From Trichobilharzia szidati (taxonomy: Eukaryota > Platyhelminthes > Trematoda > Strigeidida > Schistosomatidae), in the NCBI GenBank assembly GCA_944472155.2, contig OX235274.1, positions 32,734,052-32,798,051 of the forward strand: a stretch of DNA of 64,000 nt. The letters are read 5' to 3'. The position numbers were made by a program, and so were the translations under genes. Each line of letters starts with the position of its first letter. The first letter of the stretch is position 1. Under the pieces are notes generated by a model. It worked only from the letters and a program-made list of their open reading frames with translations, did no database searches and was not told the DNA's origin. Of the stretch, positions 46,851 to 58,084 are shown in pieces.

Positions 46851-48239
46851 GTTTTATAATAATAATAATAATTTTTATTTCTGGAACAGAAACCAGCCAT
46901 TTTTACAGGCATGAACAAATGTACACTAATTAGAACTTATAGAATATATATGATTTGTTAATCTAGAAATAGATTGAATACTGGTAAATTTGAGAGAAAT
47001 ATTTAAAAAGAAATGTACAAATAAGGCAATAGGTAATTTTCGAGATATGCTTTCAACTGAATAATTCATGAGAAATAGCATCAAATCAAAACTGTAATTG
47101 AAAAAAAATACGGTATGTCAATTTCACGCGGGAATTATAAACGATTACGTTAATTGTGGAAGGTAAGTAGCATTTTTGTACAGGTGCTGGCGTAAAATAT
47201 AAGAGATGCGGAATGAACAGTAATTGTAAGTAAATGATTCATAGAGTGTTTGAAAGTCCATAAAACTTCAAATTCACCGGTAAGTACACCATAATTGTGA
47301 CATTTCCAGTTGTATATGAGACCAACTTTGAACTTGTCGGCAGATTTCATGATAGAGGTGGTTCCGTTATTCACCAGGTGGGCTAGCAATATTCCGAGGA
47401 TAGCGGCACTATTTCAGTACCTTCGTTTAAGGCAGTACCTTTGAAAAGAGAAGAAGACACAAGGAAACCGACAGAGAGGTGCAGAAGTATATAATAGGTG
47501 TTAATAATTCAAAACATATGTAAAAAACATGGGTTCATCATTTTTTTTTGTTTTTTCTTCATTTAAAAAATACTATTTTCCCCTGAGATTTTCTAGTGAT
47601 GGAATTCTAGTCTTTCTTGCGAAAAGAAAAAAAAAGTTTAAGTGAAAAAAAGATGATAATTTTACCTACTTATATAGGTTGAATAGGAGTTAAACACAAA
47701 AGTCAAAGTGCGTGAACTATGTAGAAGAAAAGCGAGGGCCTAATAATAACTACTGTTTTTCTGAAGTATACATTTAGGTGTCCTTCTGAAGTAGGGGACT
47801 CATACCATGTACTTGCATTCGAGGAGTTTGTTATTTAAACTTCAGCTTTAGGCAAATTTTCAACTTCTGTTGTCTTTTTTTAAAATTTTATTTATTCTCT
47901 TATTCTGCAGAAGCCATTCGAACTCAGGAGCCTTAGCAGTAGAGTGCTGTCCCACAGATAAGGGTGGTTCTCACATGTCCCCACCATCATATCCGCTGAC
48001 TAGCAATCACCACCCTCCCACCTTTTTTGTGCAAGGCCCTGGCAAAATGCTTCACTTTTTTTATATATATCTTTTAATTTCTGTTATAATATGCCACAAA
48101 CTTTTCTCTTTTTTTTTAAAAAAAACATATTCATTTGTCAACTCATTCGAAGTCATGGTATGAGTGACTACTTTCAGAAGACCGTCATGTATGTTTCATC
48201 TGTTACAGCATTTTGGAGAGGAACAATAATAAAAGTATA
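46851..48239. other. AT-rich DNA between Ty3 pieces
   Basis: Starts with an (ATA)n run (46,857-46,873). A minus-strand open frame (47,389-47,150) begins LAHLVNNGTTSIMKSADKFK, faintly like the ILAHLV block of Penelope elements at 19,159-19,606, but this is weak. Poly-T/A-rich runs occur at 47,540-47,650 and 48,105-48,125. No host gene recognised. Confidence 0.35.
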
Positions 48240-48758
48240 AGGAAAATAGACTATCAGAGTCGACATTTTAGATATAAACAAATGCAATTTCGGAAAACAG
48301 TACATAATCATGCAGCATTAAACATATAAGTAGTAGTAATTTATAATATTTTGTTCCGAAAGATTTGACTAAACAAGATTATAGTTATAGAACAGTAAGA
48401 TAGGATTCATTACTATTTAGGACTTACCGTATAGTTGATTATTTAGACTACCAACATTCGGGCCTTAATTTGCGTATAGGCAGACAGTGCTAACAAGTAG
48501 CATTAGGCAGTCTCAAGAGACATTTTAGTACCAGTCGTCTTCAGTTGATTTGCATCTGGAACTTGAGACTGAACTCTTAGCATGCTGAAATACTCATAAT
48601 ACCATGTTATCAGTGATATGTGCAAAAAGAAAATTTTTTTTAAATATTTGAATGAAGAAATAATTAAAATTTAAGGCTGATTGAGAATAGGTGACTGGGG
48701 TTGTGAAAACAATCATAGTGAAAGTAGAGTCAAACATAGAGATCACAGATTTCGGGAG

Positions 48759-50213
48759 CTAACAGTGAGTGTCAGAGGAGTGCCGTATTAGATCTCTGAT
48801 TTTTAGTCTGTCACATACGCCTTCTAACCCGGTGTTGATAAAATATTTGTTCAGCAGAGATGAGAAGGTTTTTGGGGTAGGACTGTTTCTAATTTCAGTT
48901 GGAAGACGGTTCCAAATGCAGCGGTATCTGACAGTGAAAGAATTTGATCTGTACTTTGTATGACAGCGGGGCACTTCAAAAGATGAAGATTTATTTCTAA
49001 GGTTATATTTCTTAGGTGAACTAAAAGTAAATTCATTGTGGGGGAAATATATAAGCCCTTTAGCGATCCTAAATGTAATTTTTAGGTTAAACTTCAGTCG
49101 TCCGACCCATAAGGGTTCCAAGTCAAATATGTTACATCTGTCGTAGTAGGAAATGCAAAGATTTTCACCTACTAGACGTTTGGTAAACGCCCTTTGTAGG
49201 CTTTCCAATTTGCACCTATCTTTTACGGAAACACTGTCCATGACAGGAGGACAAAATTCAAGTAAGGGCCTTATGCATAACTTGTACAGCATAATTTTGG
49301 ATTCACACGCTTTAAAGTTTCGGAGTAAAAACCCAAAAAGCCTTTTAACCTTTGATACTTGTAATTTAACGTATTCCGTTAGGCTAAATTCTGGAGTGTA
49401 TTTTAGACCCAAGTCTGTTGTAAGCGGCAGACGAGGAATATGATTGTTGTGTAGGGAGATGGAAAGTTCGGATGAAATGCCTTTGGAGCATAGCACACCA
49501 CATTTTTCAACGTTAAACTTCATTTTCCACGTGTTACACCACAATTGAACCCTATCAATATCATCCTGAATCCTATCAAATACACATGACACTTCATTTC
49601 TGAGTGAGTGGTATACTATTTTGATGTCATCAGCAAATAGGAAAGGTCTGCCATGTCTAATAACGTCGCAAATATCATTGAAATATAACAGGAATAACAG
49701 TGGACCTAGAACACTACCTTGTATGACTCCACTTGTTATCTGAACGGGGTTGGATGTGTGGGAACCTAACCTGACCATTTGCATCCGATTGCTTAGGAAT
49801 GAACTGAGCCAGCTTAACAAAGAACCTTGGATCCCATAAGACTGGACTTTTGATATTAACAGTCGGTGGCTTACTGTGTCAAAAGCTTTACTAAGATCTA
49901 AGTATACAATAACTGTGATCATACTGGAATCTTTCAGTTGTGAGATGTGATCAAAAAATTGTAAATGGCATGTAGTGCAAGAACGTGACTTCATGAAACC
50001 ATGTTGATAAGGAGTGATAAGTTTCTCTTGAGAGAGGAAGTCAAAAATGGCACTTTTCACGATCTTTTCCAGAACCCTTGAAATAACAGAAGTTAGGTTA
50101 ATGGGTCTGTAACTCATGACACTTGCACGGGAGCCTGACTTATACCTAGGGGTAATGTGCGTGGTTTTCCATGCATCTGGATATGTTCCAGTTGATAGAG
50201 AGATAGAGAACAA
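48759..50213 (-). CDS. CR1/Jockey-like reverse transcriptase, 484-codon open frame
   Basis: The longest uninterrupted reading frame in the window. It starts inside the RT domain and is 5'-truncated relative to the family (no endonuclease). Recognisable blocks in order are SYRPINLTSVISRVLEKIV, PYQHGFMKSRSC, VYLDLSKAFDTVSHRLL, SGVIQGSVLGPLLFLLYFND and FLFADDIKIVYHS (Phe-Ala-Asp-Asp catalytic motif, about residues 190-200). A C-terminal region ending in VRYRCIWNRLPTEIR is typical of this class. About 500 bp of non-coding 3' DNA (48,240-48,758) belongs to its tail. It sits inside an older Ty3 element. Absence of stops suggests a fairly recent insertion. It is not a host gene. Confidence 0.8.
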   Translation of the reverse strand: MFSISLSTGTYPDAWKTTHITPRYKSGSRASVMSYRPINLTSVISRVLEKIVKSAIFDFLSQEKLITPYQHGFMKSRSCTTCHLQFFDHISQLKDSSMITVIVYLDLSKAFDTVSHRLLISKVQSYGIQGSLLSWLSSFLSNRMQMVRLGSHTSNPVQITSGVIQGSVLGPLLFLLYFNDICDVIRHGRPFLFADDIKIVYHSLRNEVSCVFDRIQDDIDRVQLWCNTWKMKFNVEKCGVLCSKGISSELSISLHNNHIPRLPLTTDLGLKYTPEFSLTEYVKLQVSKVKRLFGFLLRNFKACESKIMLYKLCIRPLLEFCPPVMDSVSVKDRCKLESLQRAFTKRLVGENLCISYYDRCNIFDLEPLWVGRLKFNLKITFRIAKGLIYFPHNEFTFSSPKKYNLRNKSSSFEVPRCHTKYRSNSFTVRYRCIWNRLPTEIRNSPTPKTFSSLLNKYFINTGLEGVCDRLKIRDLIRHSSDTHC

Positions 50214-50214
50214 T

Positions 50215-50660
50215 TTTGTGAACAGTTCTTAATCAACTAGCTGAAGATGTCTGGGAACCAGTAGCATTCTTTCCATAAACGGTTTAGTCCTGAAGAAACA
50301 AGGTACTTCACTTTTGGCAGAGGGCTGCTCCCAACACTTTCGCCACGGACAGGCAGACCATTCATCATCTAAACAGATTACAGGCCTCTAATTTACACAC
50401 TCAGCATGAAAATTGAAAGACGACTCGTAGATTTCGTCGAGACTGTGCATATCATAGCAGAAGGCTAAGATAAACAGGCACACATTTCACCTCTAGAAAC
50501 ACTCTCGCAATCACATACTCGTTTTGTCCATGTCCATGTGAACTTGACAGACCCTCCTCATGGATACTTACATGGATTGTTAGGTTCACCAGGTTCCTTG
50601 CAGCCACACCGGTTACTGATAATACAACGGAAACAATGATGTAGACTTCTGTGGTCAGCT
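50215..50660 (+). pseudogene. Old Ty3/gypsy RNase H and integrase fragment
   Basis: Frameshifted plus-strand pieces: VLNQLAEDVWEPVAFF (50,222-50,270), KRFSPEETRYFTFGRG, then TDYRPLIYTLS (RNase H), and WIVRFTRFLAATPVTDNTTE (integrase core, about 50,573-50,635). It follows in Ty3 order from the RT fragment at 46,359-46,850, so the CR1-like copy and neighbouring DNA lie inside it. Confidence 0.7.
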
Positions 50661-51590
50661 GCGAAAGTGGTATTCTGAACCATCATTAGTGACTCCGTGG
50701 CTAGTTTATTGGTCTTAGTGGTGATAAGAACTGGCTTGGCCAGTCTAAATATTTTGAAAGACTTTGAGTACGAGTGGTGGAAATTAAGGCCAATTTTATC
50801 CGAAGAACAATCAAGAGGTATATACATACCTGAGCAGTTGAGGCCCTGCTCCAATGCATGGATGAGGTTATGTGAAACATGATCATCTCAGTCTACCGCA
50901 AGAAGGATCTTAAGAAAGCTGCTGCAAGGCACTCAAAACACCACATGATTGAACGGGACAATATTGCCAATAATGTTAATGTAGACTGATAATAACGGGC
51001 CTATCCAAACGACGATCCTATCCTACGCATTTCAAAGGCTGAGCCTTAGACTCAAGTAAAGTTCTTAGAAAATGTATGGAGTGAATGATAGGCTATGTCA
51101 ACACCTAAATGTATAAGTGTTATAGTTCACCCAATGTCCTATAGGAACACCCTGATGCACTTTTCAAAAAGCGACAAGCGTAAAAGCAAAATACATGAAA
51201 ATTACCAGTTTTCTTCTGAAAAACTTTAAGAGATACTTTCATTTCATCTTAAGTGGTAATTTTTGGAAAATTATGCCAAACGAAGACACGTAATTGCATT
51301 GTTTTGTGAGTCAATCGTCGTAAGCAATTTGACCTGTGGTGGGTGTAAATGAGACATCCGTTTTCTCTCCTTAATCAAGCTCTCTTTCAAAGTGTCTTTA
51401 TGAAGTGGAGACAAATGAAGAGAAAATTATATAGTACTAAAGATGACGCGAATAAAGTCAGTTTCATAGATTTCAAGATCACGGACATCCTGGATCCCTC
51501 AACCCAGCAACTGAGATCATATCTTGACACTTCACTATCAAATATACCAGTTGTGTTTTTGAATGAACAGTGAATTAAAGTTCAGGACCC
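50661..51590. other. No gene recognised
   Basis: About 930 bp. A 74-codon open frame at 51,349-51,573 shows no family resemblance or splice support. Confidence 0.4.
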
Positions 51591-53150
51591 ACTGAAATTA
51601 TCTGTTTCTCCAACCAGCTTCCTCCTCCATTTGTTTTGTACCAAGACACTCTGAATAGAGTAAGTAAACACCTGTTTGCCGGCCTCAGCCAAGTAAAGTT
51701 CTATCACACCAACATGGTGTTGGGTAGTCCACTGTTGGCACTTCTTCAGAGAGTTTCTTCTTCAAATAGCTAATGTTTTACCTGCTGTCCCAGTATTCAA
51801 TTTTCATCATGTAGCAGGTTGGAATTCTAAGCCCAGTATGAGTGCATCAGTCGCTGTTCTAACATAGGAAAGGAAGGCAGTCAAACGGACTATATCAGAC
51901 AGTCATCCTTTAGTATTATAAAACCATAGCACTTGCATTGCGAACGAGAGATACGCAGAGGAGTCAATACCTAACAACAATTTTGACGCTGAAATATTTC
52001 GTATATTATATCCGACTTATATCAGACCTCATTTGGAATATGGGATCCGTGCAGCGAGCCCGTGTTTCAAATACGAAATAGACTTATTAGAAAGGGTGCA
52101 AAGAGTAGAAACTAAGCTAATAAAGGGTTTCTCAACCCTCTCATATGAAGAGAGGTTAAGTCGACTGGGTTTATTTCCACTGTCATACAGACGACTTAGG
52201 GGTGACCTAATACTAGCATACCGTATCCTAAGAAATGATTTTGGAGCAAATTTATCTAATTTATTTCTTCCTTCTAGCACCAACCAATTGCGAGGACATC
52301 ACCTCAAGGTTCAAAAACCACGGTCGAATCGTCTGCGTTTGGAGATCCGTTTTCCGCATCGGATTGTGAACCATTGGAACTCCCTACCGGAACACGTCGT
52401 ATCAGCGCCATCCGTTGATTCATTCAAGGCGAGATTGGACCTCCTGTGTGTAACAAATCGAAAGGATTAACACAGGCATATAGCCTACTATCCTAAATAA
52501 ATTGTAAACTGTAAACAAGGAGTTTGTCATATAAAGTCTCAATTTGTAAGTCTAGGAATAAGTGTTTACGGATTAATTACTCTTTTTAATGGTCCTGAAA
52601 TATCTGTCCAACATGCACATGAATCACAGTCTCGATAGAGCTTTAAGGCGAGACACTGCAAGAGAGTTTCAGATTGTCACTGGTTTATCGTAGACTGAAA
52701 AGTACATATAGAGAAAGTCCTGGTGACTGGTTATAGGTGAGCGTACTGTGTACAGCAAAACCAGTTTGCAGCCACCAACTTTTGTTTAGTAGAGAATGCA
52801 CAAAACATGAAGGAACTAATTTTAGTCTCGTATAGCAAATCCAATGGGAAGAAGGAGCAATAATATATGTTGGTTAATGACAGTATTATCTTGCTTCGTA
52901 GAACGATAGGTAAACAACTTGCACGTGTTCTGTGTGGATGCAGTACGAGCACTCAGAATCTTCGTGTTGTGGAGATTCAAAATAACTGTTCATCTGAAAG
53001 CGTAATCATAGCAGGGCTTAAGTCGAGGTGCTTAGACATAAAAGGATTCAGAAGGGTGAGACTAATAGCCAAGAGTGGACTATTTCTTCATGATTTTAAG
53101 GCTCTTTTCTATGTGTTAAACGATACCGAATGATGAATGCTTTTCCGTGT
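51591..53150 (+). repeat. Inverted repeat, left arm
   Basis: Matches the reverse complement of 62,985-64,000 at high identity (for example ATTATCTGTTTCTCCAACCA and GGTATCGTTTAACACATAGA in the two senses). An 88-codon frame (52,867-53,133) is kept almost unchanged in the right arm (63,267-63,004), including GKQLARVLCGCSTSTQNLRV. The arm runs straight into the assembly gap. A CR1 3' end is inserted in this arm only. The repeat is not assigned to a family. Confidence 0.8.
51981..52513 (+). mobile_element. CR1-like retrotransposon 3' end inserted in the inverted repeat
   Basis: Encodes the C-terminal RT region: YGIRAASPCF, LLERVQRVETKLIKGFSTL, LGLFPLSYRRLRGDLILAYR and RFPHRIVNHWNSLPEHVV, stop at about 52,470, then a short tail ending near TAAATTGTAAACTGTA. 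The right arm of the inverted repeat reads CCTAACAACAAGGAG without this DNA. The short repeat AACAA at both ends fits a target duplication. Confidence 0.8.
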
Positions 53151-53650
53151 NNNNNNNNNNNNNNNNNNNNNNNNNNNNNNNNNNNNNNNNNNNNNNNNNN
53201 NNNNNNNNNNNNNNNNNNNNNNNNNNNNNNNNNNNNNNNNNNNNNNNNNNNNNNNNNNNNNNNNNNNNNNNNNNNNNNNNNNNNNNNNNNNNNNNNNNNN
53301 NNNNNNNNNNNNNNNNNNNNNNNNNNNNNNNNNNNNNNNNNNNNNNNNNNNNNNNNNNNNNNNNNNNNNNNNNNNNNNNNNNNNNNNNNNNNNNNNNNNN
53401 NNNNNNNNNNNNNNNNNNNNNNNNNNNNNNNNNNNNNNNNNNNNNNNNNNNNNNNNNNNNNNNNNNNNNNNNNNNNNNNNNNNNNNNNNNNNNNNNNNNN
53501 NNNNNNNNNNNNNNNNNNNNNNNNNNNNNNNNNNNNNNNNNNNNNNNNNNNNNNNNNNNNNNNNNNNNNNNNNNNNNNNNNNNNNNNNNNNNNNNNNNNN
53601 NNNNNNNNNNNNNNNNNNNNNNNNNNNNNNNNNNNNNNNNNNNNNNNNNN
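53151..53650. other. Assembly gap, 500 N
   Basis: Exactly 500 undetermined bases, so probably a gap of arbitrary stated size. Open frames drawn across it are meaningless. Confidence 1.
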
Positions 53651-54770
53651 ACTTAAATTTGACGGGAGCGAATCGCGTGCCAAACATTCGCAGATTACAA
53701 CTCAAGATGTTCAGAAGACTCTGCATTTTGTCAGCGTCCTCGCCTAGAAGGACTATATTGTCTGCATATTCTAAGTCAACGAGATTATTCCCTGGTAGCA
53801 AGTCAATCCCTGAGTCGCTGAAGTGTGATATGGTTAAGTCCATTAGTACGTCTATGATGAAATTGAATAGGAATGGGGATAATGGGCATCCTTGACGGAC
53901 GCCACTAGTCGTCACCACTTCAGATGACAACTCTCCATAGGCTCTCACCTGGCTGCATGGGTATGAGTAGAGTGCCTTGATCAGTGCAATGTATTTTCTC
54001 GGCATTCTTTTCACAGCCAATCATCATAGTACCTCTCGATCGACAGAATTGAATGCCGCCCTTAGGTTAAGAAATATAACGATTGTTGGACGCCGGAAAG
54101 TATGCCACCTTTGTTCCAGGATCTGTCGGAGGGTGAAGATATGACCAATACACCCTCTTCCTGATCTAAAGCCTGCCTGGTTCTTTCGTGTTTGTTACTC
54201 CCGTGGACCGGTTAGTCTGCGCATGATTATTGAGCCTAGAACTTAAGATAATATATTAGTCAAGCTAATCCCCCTGTCATTTCCACAGGAAGACTTGACT
54301 TACACTAACCCGATGGGACTTCCTTTGATTTCTAGACACTGCCTATTACCTCAGTTAACGCAGACAGTAAACTGTCTCCACCGTACTTAAATACCTCTGG
54401 AGTCATTCCATCAGGTCCCGCAGCTTGCCTCGTTTCGGACTAGTGACAGCCTTAGTAACATCAGTTAGAGACGGAGGACCTATGTCTATATTCCATTCAG
54501 GGAGGTGTTTTGCTTTTCGCAGCAAATTAGACGGTTTCTGATAGAAGTCATTCGACCTGCAATCTGTTGGGGCGTAAGCGGAGACTACGAAAAGACAACG
54601 ACGGGTAACGCCGTCCTTCCTTCCTCTAACGGACCCGTTCAGACGGACCTCACACATACAAATATCTACTGGGATCCAGTCAAGAAATGATTTTTCTGCC
54701 CTAACACTCAATGCTATCCCTACACCTACGAGTCCTGGTAAACTAGCTAAGGGGTCTCCTGAAGTAAAGA
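53651..54770 (-). pseudogene. RTE-like EN/RT remnant with internal deletion
   Basis: Minus strand. Endonuclease piece VSAYAPTDCRSNDFYQK (about 54,590-54,540) runs into linker PSLTDVTKAVTSPKRGKLRD (about 54,465-54,410), so most of the endonuclease is missing. RT follows: GRGCIGHIFTLRQILEQRWH, VDREVL, the block SGVRQGCPLSPFLFNFIID, and LEYADNIVLLGEDAD, in which the usual catalytic YADD reads YADN. Stops near 54,020 and 54,300 and the gap on its left show it is dead. It is a different RTE-type family from the 27.5- and 40.3-kb copies. Confidence 0.7.
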
Positions 54771-55023
54771 TGACTCACTAGCCTGAAGAATAATACTAAC
54801 TGTAGTAGGGGAATAAGATGATGGTGATGTGGGTACAGGAGAATGATGTTTGGGTAGGTTTCGTGTGCCCTTGGAAGTGTGTGGGCGGTTGTTACTTCCC
54901 CGCTGCCCACACTTGAAACAGAAAGAGGGTTAGTGTTGCTTGACCGCAGAACCCAGAGGAATAACTGCTTGAGGCCGGTCACACACGGCCTGTGTGAACT
55001 GGTTTCTGGGATTGGTTCCGTCG
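54771..55023. other. No gene recognised
   Basis: Short GC-richer stretch between the RTE-like remnant and the SINE. No coding or repeat match seen. Confidence 0.35.
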
Positions 55024-55220
55024 GTGCGTCGGTGGCACAGTGGTTAGGACTCTCGCCGACCACGCACATGGTCCGGGGTTCGATCCCCTGCCGGCGCACA
55101 CCCGATATCTATGGTCGGCCTGAATTTGGGCCACCAATATCCATGCTGAAAATTCCACACTTGTACTGAAAATACGGTGTGGAATCAAGCTGTAAATCAA
55201 AATAAATAAATAAATAAAAT
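55024..55220 (+). mobile_element. tRNA-derived SINE (family 1), near-complete
   Basis: A 77-bp tRNA-like head starts GTGCGTCGGTGGCACAGTGG and ends GCCGGCGCACA, with a 7-bp acceptor-like pairing, A box GTGGCACAGTGGTTAGGA and consensus B box GGGTTCGATCCCC. The body contains GATATCTATGGTCGGCCTG, then the tail AAAATTCCACACTTGTACTG, GGTGTGGAATCAAGCTGTAA and (TAAA)n. Pol III boxes plus A-rich tail define a SINE. It lies between the fourth UBA6-like exon and the gap, so probably in an intron, opposite strand. Confidence 0.85.
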
Positions 55221-56847
55221 ATTAGTAAACTTACCGCCGGTTACGGACCACTGTAGGGTAAGTCGGGATGTACAATTGTTGGGGTCGACCTTTTCTAACC
55301 CCCTCCCTCCAGAGTGGAAAGACAGCATAGCTGGCATGCTGGTCACCTGAGTGAAACATCTTACTGCTGTTACATTCCTGTTTCCCAGCAGTACGACTTC
55401 GCCCACATACCCCCAGCGTAGTGTAAGAGAATTGTCACACTATGCCGGTAACTGCTTTTAGTCTAATCGCTATCCTAACAACTTTTCTGGCATGGTACAA
55501 TCTGCAGGAACAATAGTCCCAACAAGTGTAGCTAGTTGGCTTATTGCGATATGCAAGCCCGACCACCACGTCAAGGTAGCAGCTATCGGTCGGGATACAG
55601 AAATAACACATTATGAAGTAGGATATCATTTGATAAGGGATTACTACTTAGTTGGCAACGTTTTAAACAAAACTAATATGTCATACATTTGGCTCCCTTG
55701 ATAAATTCCGATAAAGAAAGGAAAACGAAATTTGCAGTATAAAATGAAATATATATAAAAATAAAATATATACTACTTCAGCGACCTGACAAAAAAAACA
55801 GTAGTTTGACGTGATGGGAGCAATGTGCGTGCCCGCAATGAGTAATGAGCCAAAATAGGATTAAAGCCCTTTGATGTAATTCTAAGCATATAATTAGTGA
55901 ATAAAATAATCCTGAGGTAAGCATCAAGTAATCAGTACTGCAGGAAAAGGATGACTGAAGTAAAAGCAGACGCAGAAAAGCACAACTCTTGTGTGAAGAA
56001 ACTGTGTACTGTAATGAACAATACTCAGATGACCAAAATCCTTTAATTCCAGTTAGAATTTGCACACACATGGGTACTACGTTGTATTCAAAACTACTTA
56101 TGGCAATTTAATAGGTCATGCTTCACGTTGTTTCGAAGATTAGTGGAATAATACTGGTACACAACTCGCTGGTGACAAATTCTGACAGTTTGAGCGAATT
56201 CATGTTTGCCTTAAAAAATAAACATGCCTAAAGTTGAAATTCTAAAACTGATGGGTGGATTGCATTATCATTCACCACACACAGCTAGCGTGATTACTAC
56301 TTACCAGGCAACATGTGACATTGCATAGTTCTCAAAAAGGTTGCAATCAGACCAATATTCTGATACTGGTATTAAAATCATCAAGGTCCTGAAAGTGTTA
56401 GTATACAATTCTCATTTCTGCCTCCTAACTAGCGGTCCTTAATTGAAAATCAAAGTATTAACTTATCTTCTAGGTCCTTAATCTTGTTAATCCCTTCCCA
56501 AGCTCTGTAAAAATGTATAAGGGTGAGTTATTACGTCATTGATTGTTAATAAATGCTTCAAATACACGCATTCTTCCCAGAAACGGTCGTAAACAACTGT
56601 AGCCTGGGACTAATCGAGATGATAAGTCATTTAACATGTCTTGGCTGTGAAGGTGGCACCAACTCACAGTTCGTACCATAATATCTTAATTACCAAGGAC
56701 TAAATTGAGGTAAAATATAGCTTTGTACAAACTATTTCACTCCGAACACAAACCATCATAAAGGCGAGTACTCCAAGAAGTGAAAACAAAACAATTTTTA
56801 AGAAATATACAGGAAATAAAGGAATAACGATAGGATACGATGCTTAC
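55221..56847. other. Probable intron of the UBA6-like gene
   Basis: About 1.6 kb left of the fourth exon. No further E1 exon was found by eye. Short open frames here have no family support. Confidence 0.4.
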
Positions 56848-57809
56848 ATCAACTCTAGTGGATGATTCTTCGTCCACTAGTGATTTGAGGATGTTTTTGT
56901 TTTCTGGATCAGCTAATGGGCTACGAATTTGTGTTACATCACTTGACGCTACAGTAATTTGAACATATGGATTCAAAGCAGATAGTTGACCGAGGCTTGC
57001 TTGGGCCCTAAAAAACAGAGGAAACCAAATATATTGTAATAAAACTGCTGGTGTAGTTTATGTAAAACCAAAAGCCATTTCTCACGAAAAATGGGATTAA
57101 CCAACTTCGACTTATAGAGAGACGCAGTTAACTGCTCCAGTCAGTAGCAAGACAAACAGTAAACACAGGATAAGAAATAAAATATTGAATAACAAAATCT
57201 GGCAGGCGGTATTAATATCATTTTGCATGATTTCCACACGACAATTTTTTGTAAAATCGTATGTAGTTCATACTACCTACACGGATACAGAACAGAACAA
57301 AGGTGTTCCCACAAAGCGGACGAAATTGGGGACACTAGTAGTAAAAAATAATTAATAATGACCTGTCACGCGTGCTTAAAACAAGCAATATAAAAATAAG
57401 GCGAAATTTGAAAAATATGTGCGGTGACGCCACAGTACGACGAACAAAGGAAAAAAGAGTAATGTCTACCTGGAGTATTTTGTATTTACCTAGTTTTTGC
57501 AGCAATTACATCTGACTCTTGAACGTAAAATTGAGTTCCTAAGTCCTCCTGAGTGCAAAAGGAGTGGTCCTGGATAACAATTTCGCCAATTCCAGCAAGT
57601 ATTAAATTTTTGGCTTTGGCCACCAATTATATTTGGGAAGATTTACCTATTTCTATACCAACACCTCCAAGTCCATGCAAAAATACTCTAGATTTTGACA
57701 TTTTCTGCATAGCATTATCGCCTAGGACACATCTTTGGCGACTGAAATAGGAAATTAATAAATTTAGAAGACTGAACCTGTAAAGGGAATCATCTATCTC
57801 ATCTCGCAT
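56848..57809 (-). CDS. UBA6: Ubiquitin-activating enzyme E1, UBA6-like, first four coding exons (partial)
   Basis: Exons on the minus strand: 57,809-57,778 (32 nt), 57,741-57,647 (95), 57,613-57,490 (124) and 57,007-56,848 (160). All junctions are GT-AG and the 411 nt join into 137 codons. Introns are 36, 33 and 482 bp. The protein starts MRDEIDDSLYSRQRCVLG, followed by GDNAMQKMSKSRVFLHGLGG, VGIEIAKNLILAGIGEIVIQ and LSALNPYVQITVASSD. This is the N-terminal pseudo-adenylation region of E1 enzymes, which activate ubiquitin with ATP. SRQR.VLGD.AMQKM is closer to UBA6 than to UBA1. The ATG at 57,809 is chosen because similarity starts there; an in-frame ATG about 80 bp upstream is possible. The rest of the gene, including the catalytic Cys domain, would lie leftward and was not found. 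Confidence 0.8.
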
Positions 57810-58084
57810 TGTGATAACGCACACTAGAAACACGTCAAGGGCAGCCTGTCGACGGCCGTAATTTTGAGTGCCCGCGAGTAAGATAAACAAATGATTTGCT
57901 AGCTTGTGATTGGCCAGTTTGTCATTCCAGCTGCGGTAATTTCAAATATCATTTAACTGCTTGGTTAAGTTCGCAATTGCCAGGAGCGTTTTATCAAGTC
58001 GGGTGCATAATTGACAGCACATACTATTACAGTTCATAATAGATTTGATAAATCAGAGGATTTATTTGCTGAATTCAATGAATT
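57810..58084. other. Upstream region of the UBA6-like gene
   Basis: No gene. It contains a GATTGGCC (CCAAT-type on the minus strand) at about 57,909, plausible as promoter sequence, and no TATA box in good position, as common for housekeeping genes. This is inference only. Confidence 0.3.

Noticed and set aside
53096..54020. Open frames of 169-303 codons across the N-gap on both strands
   Set aside because: They consist mostly of undetermined bases.
55024..55100. True tRNA gene
   Set aside because: The anticodon arm does not fold with a normal 7-nt loop, and the SINE body and A-rich tail follow directly; a second copy at 61,582 shares the body and tail.
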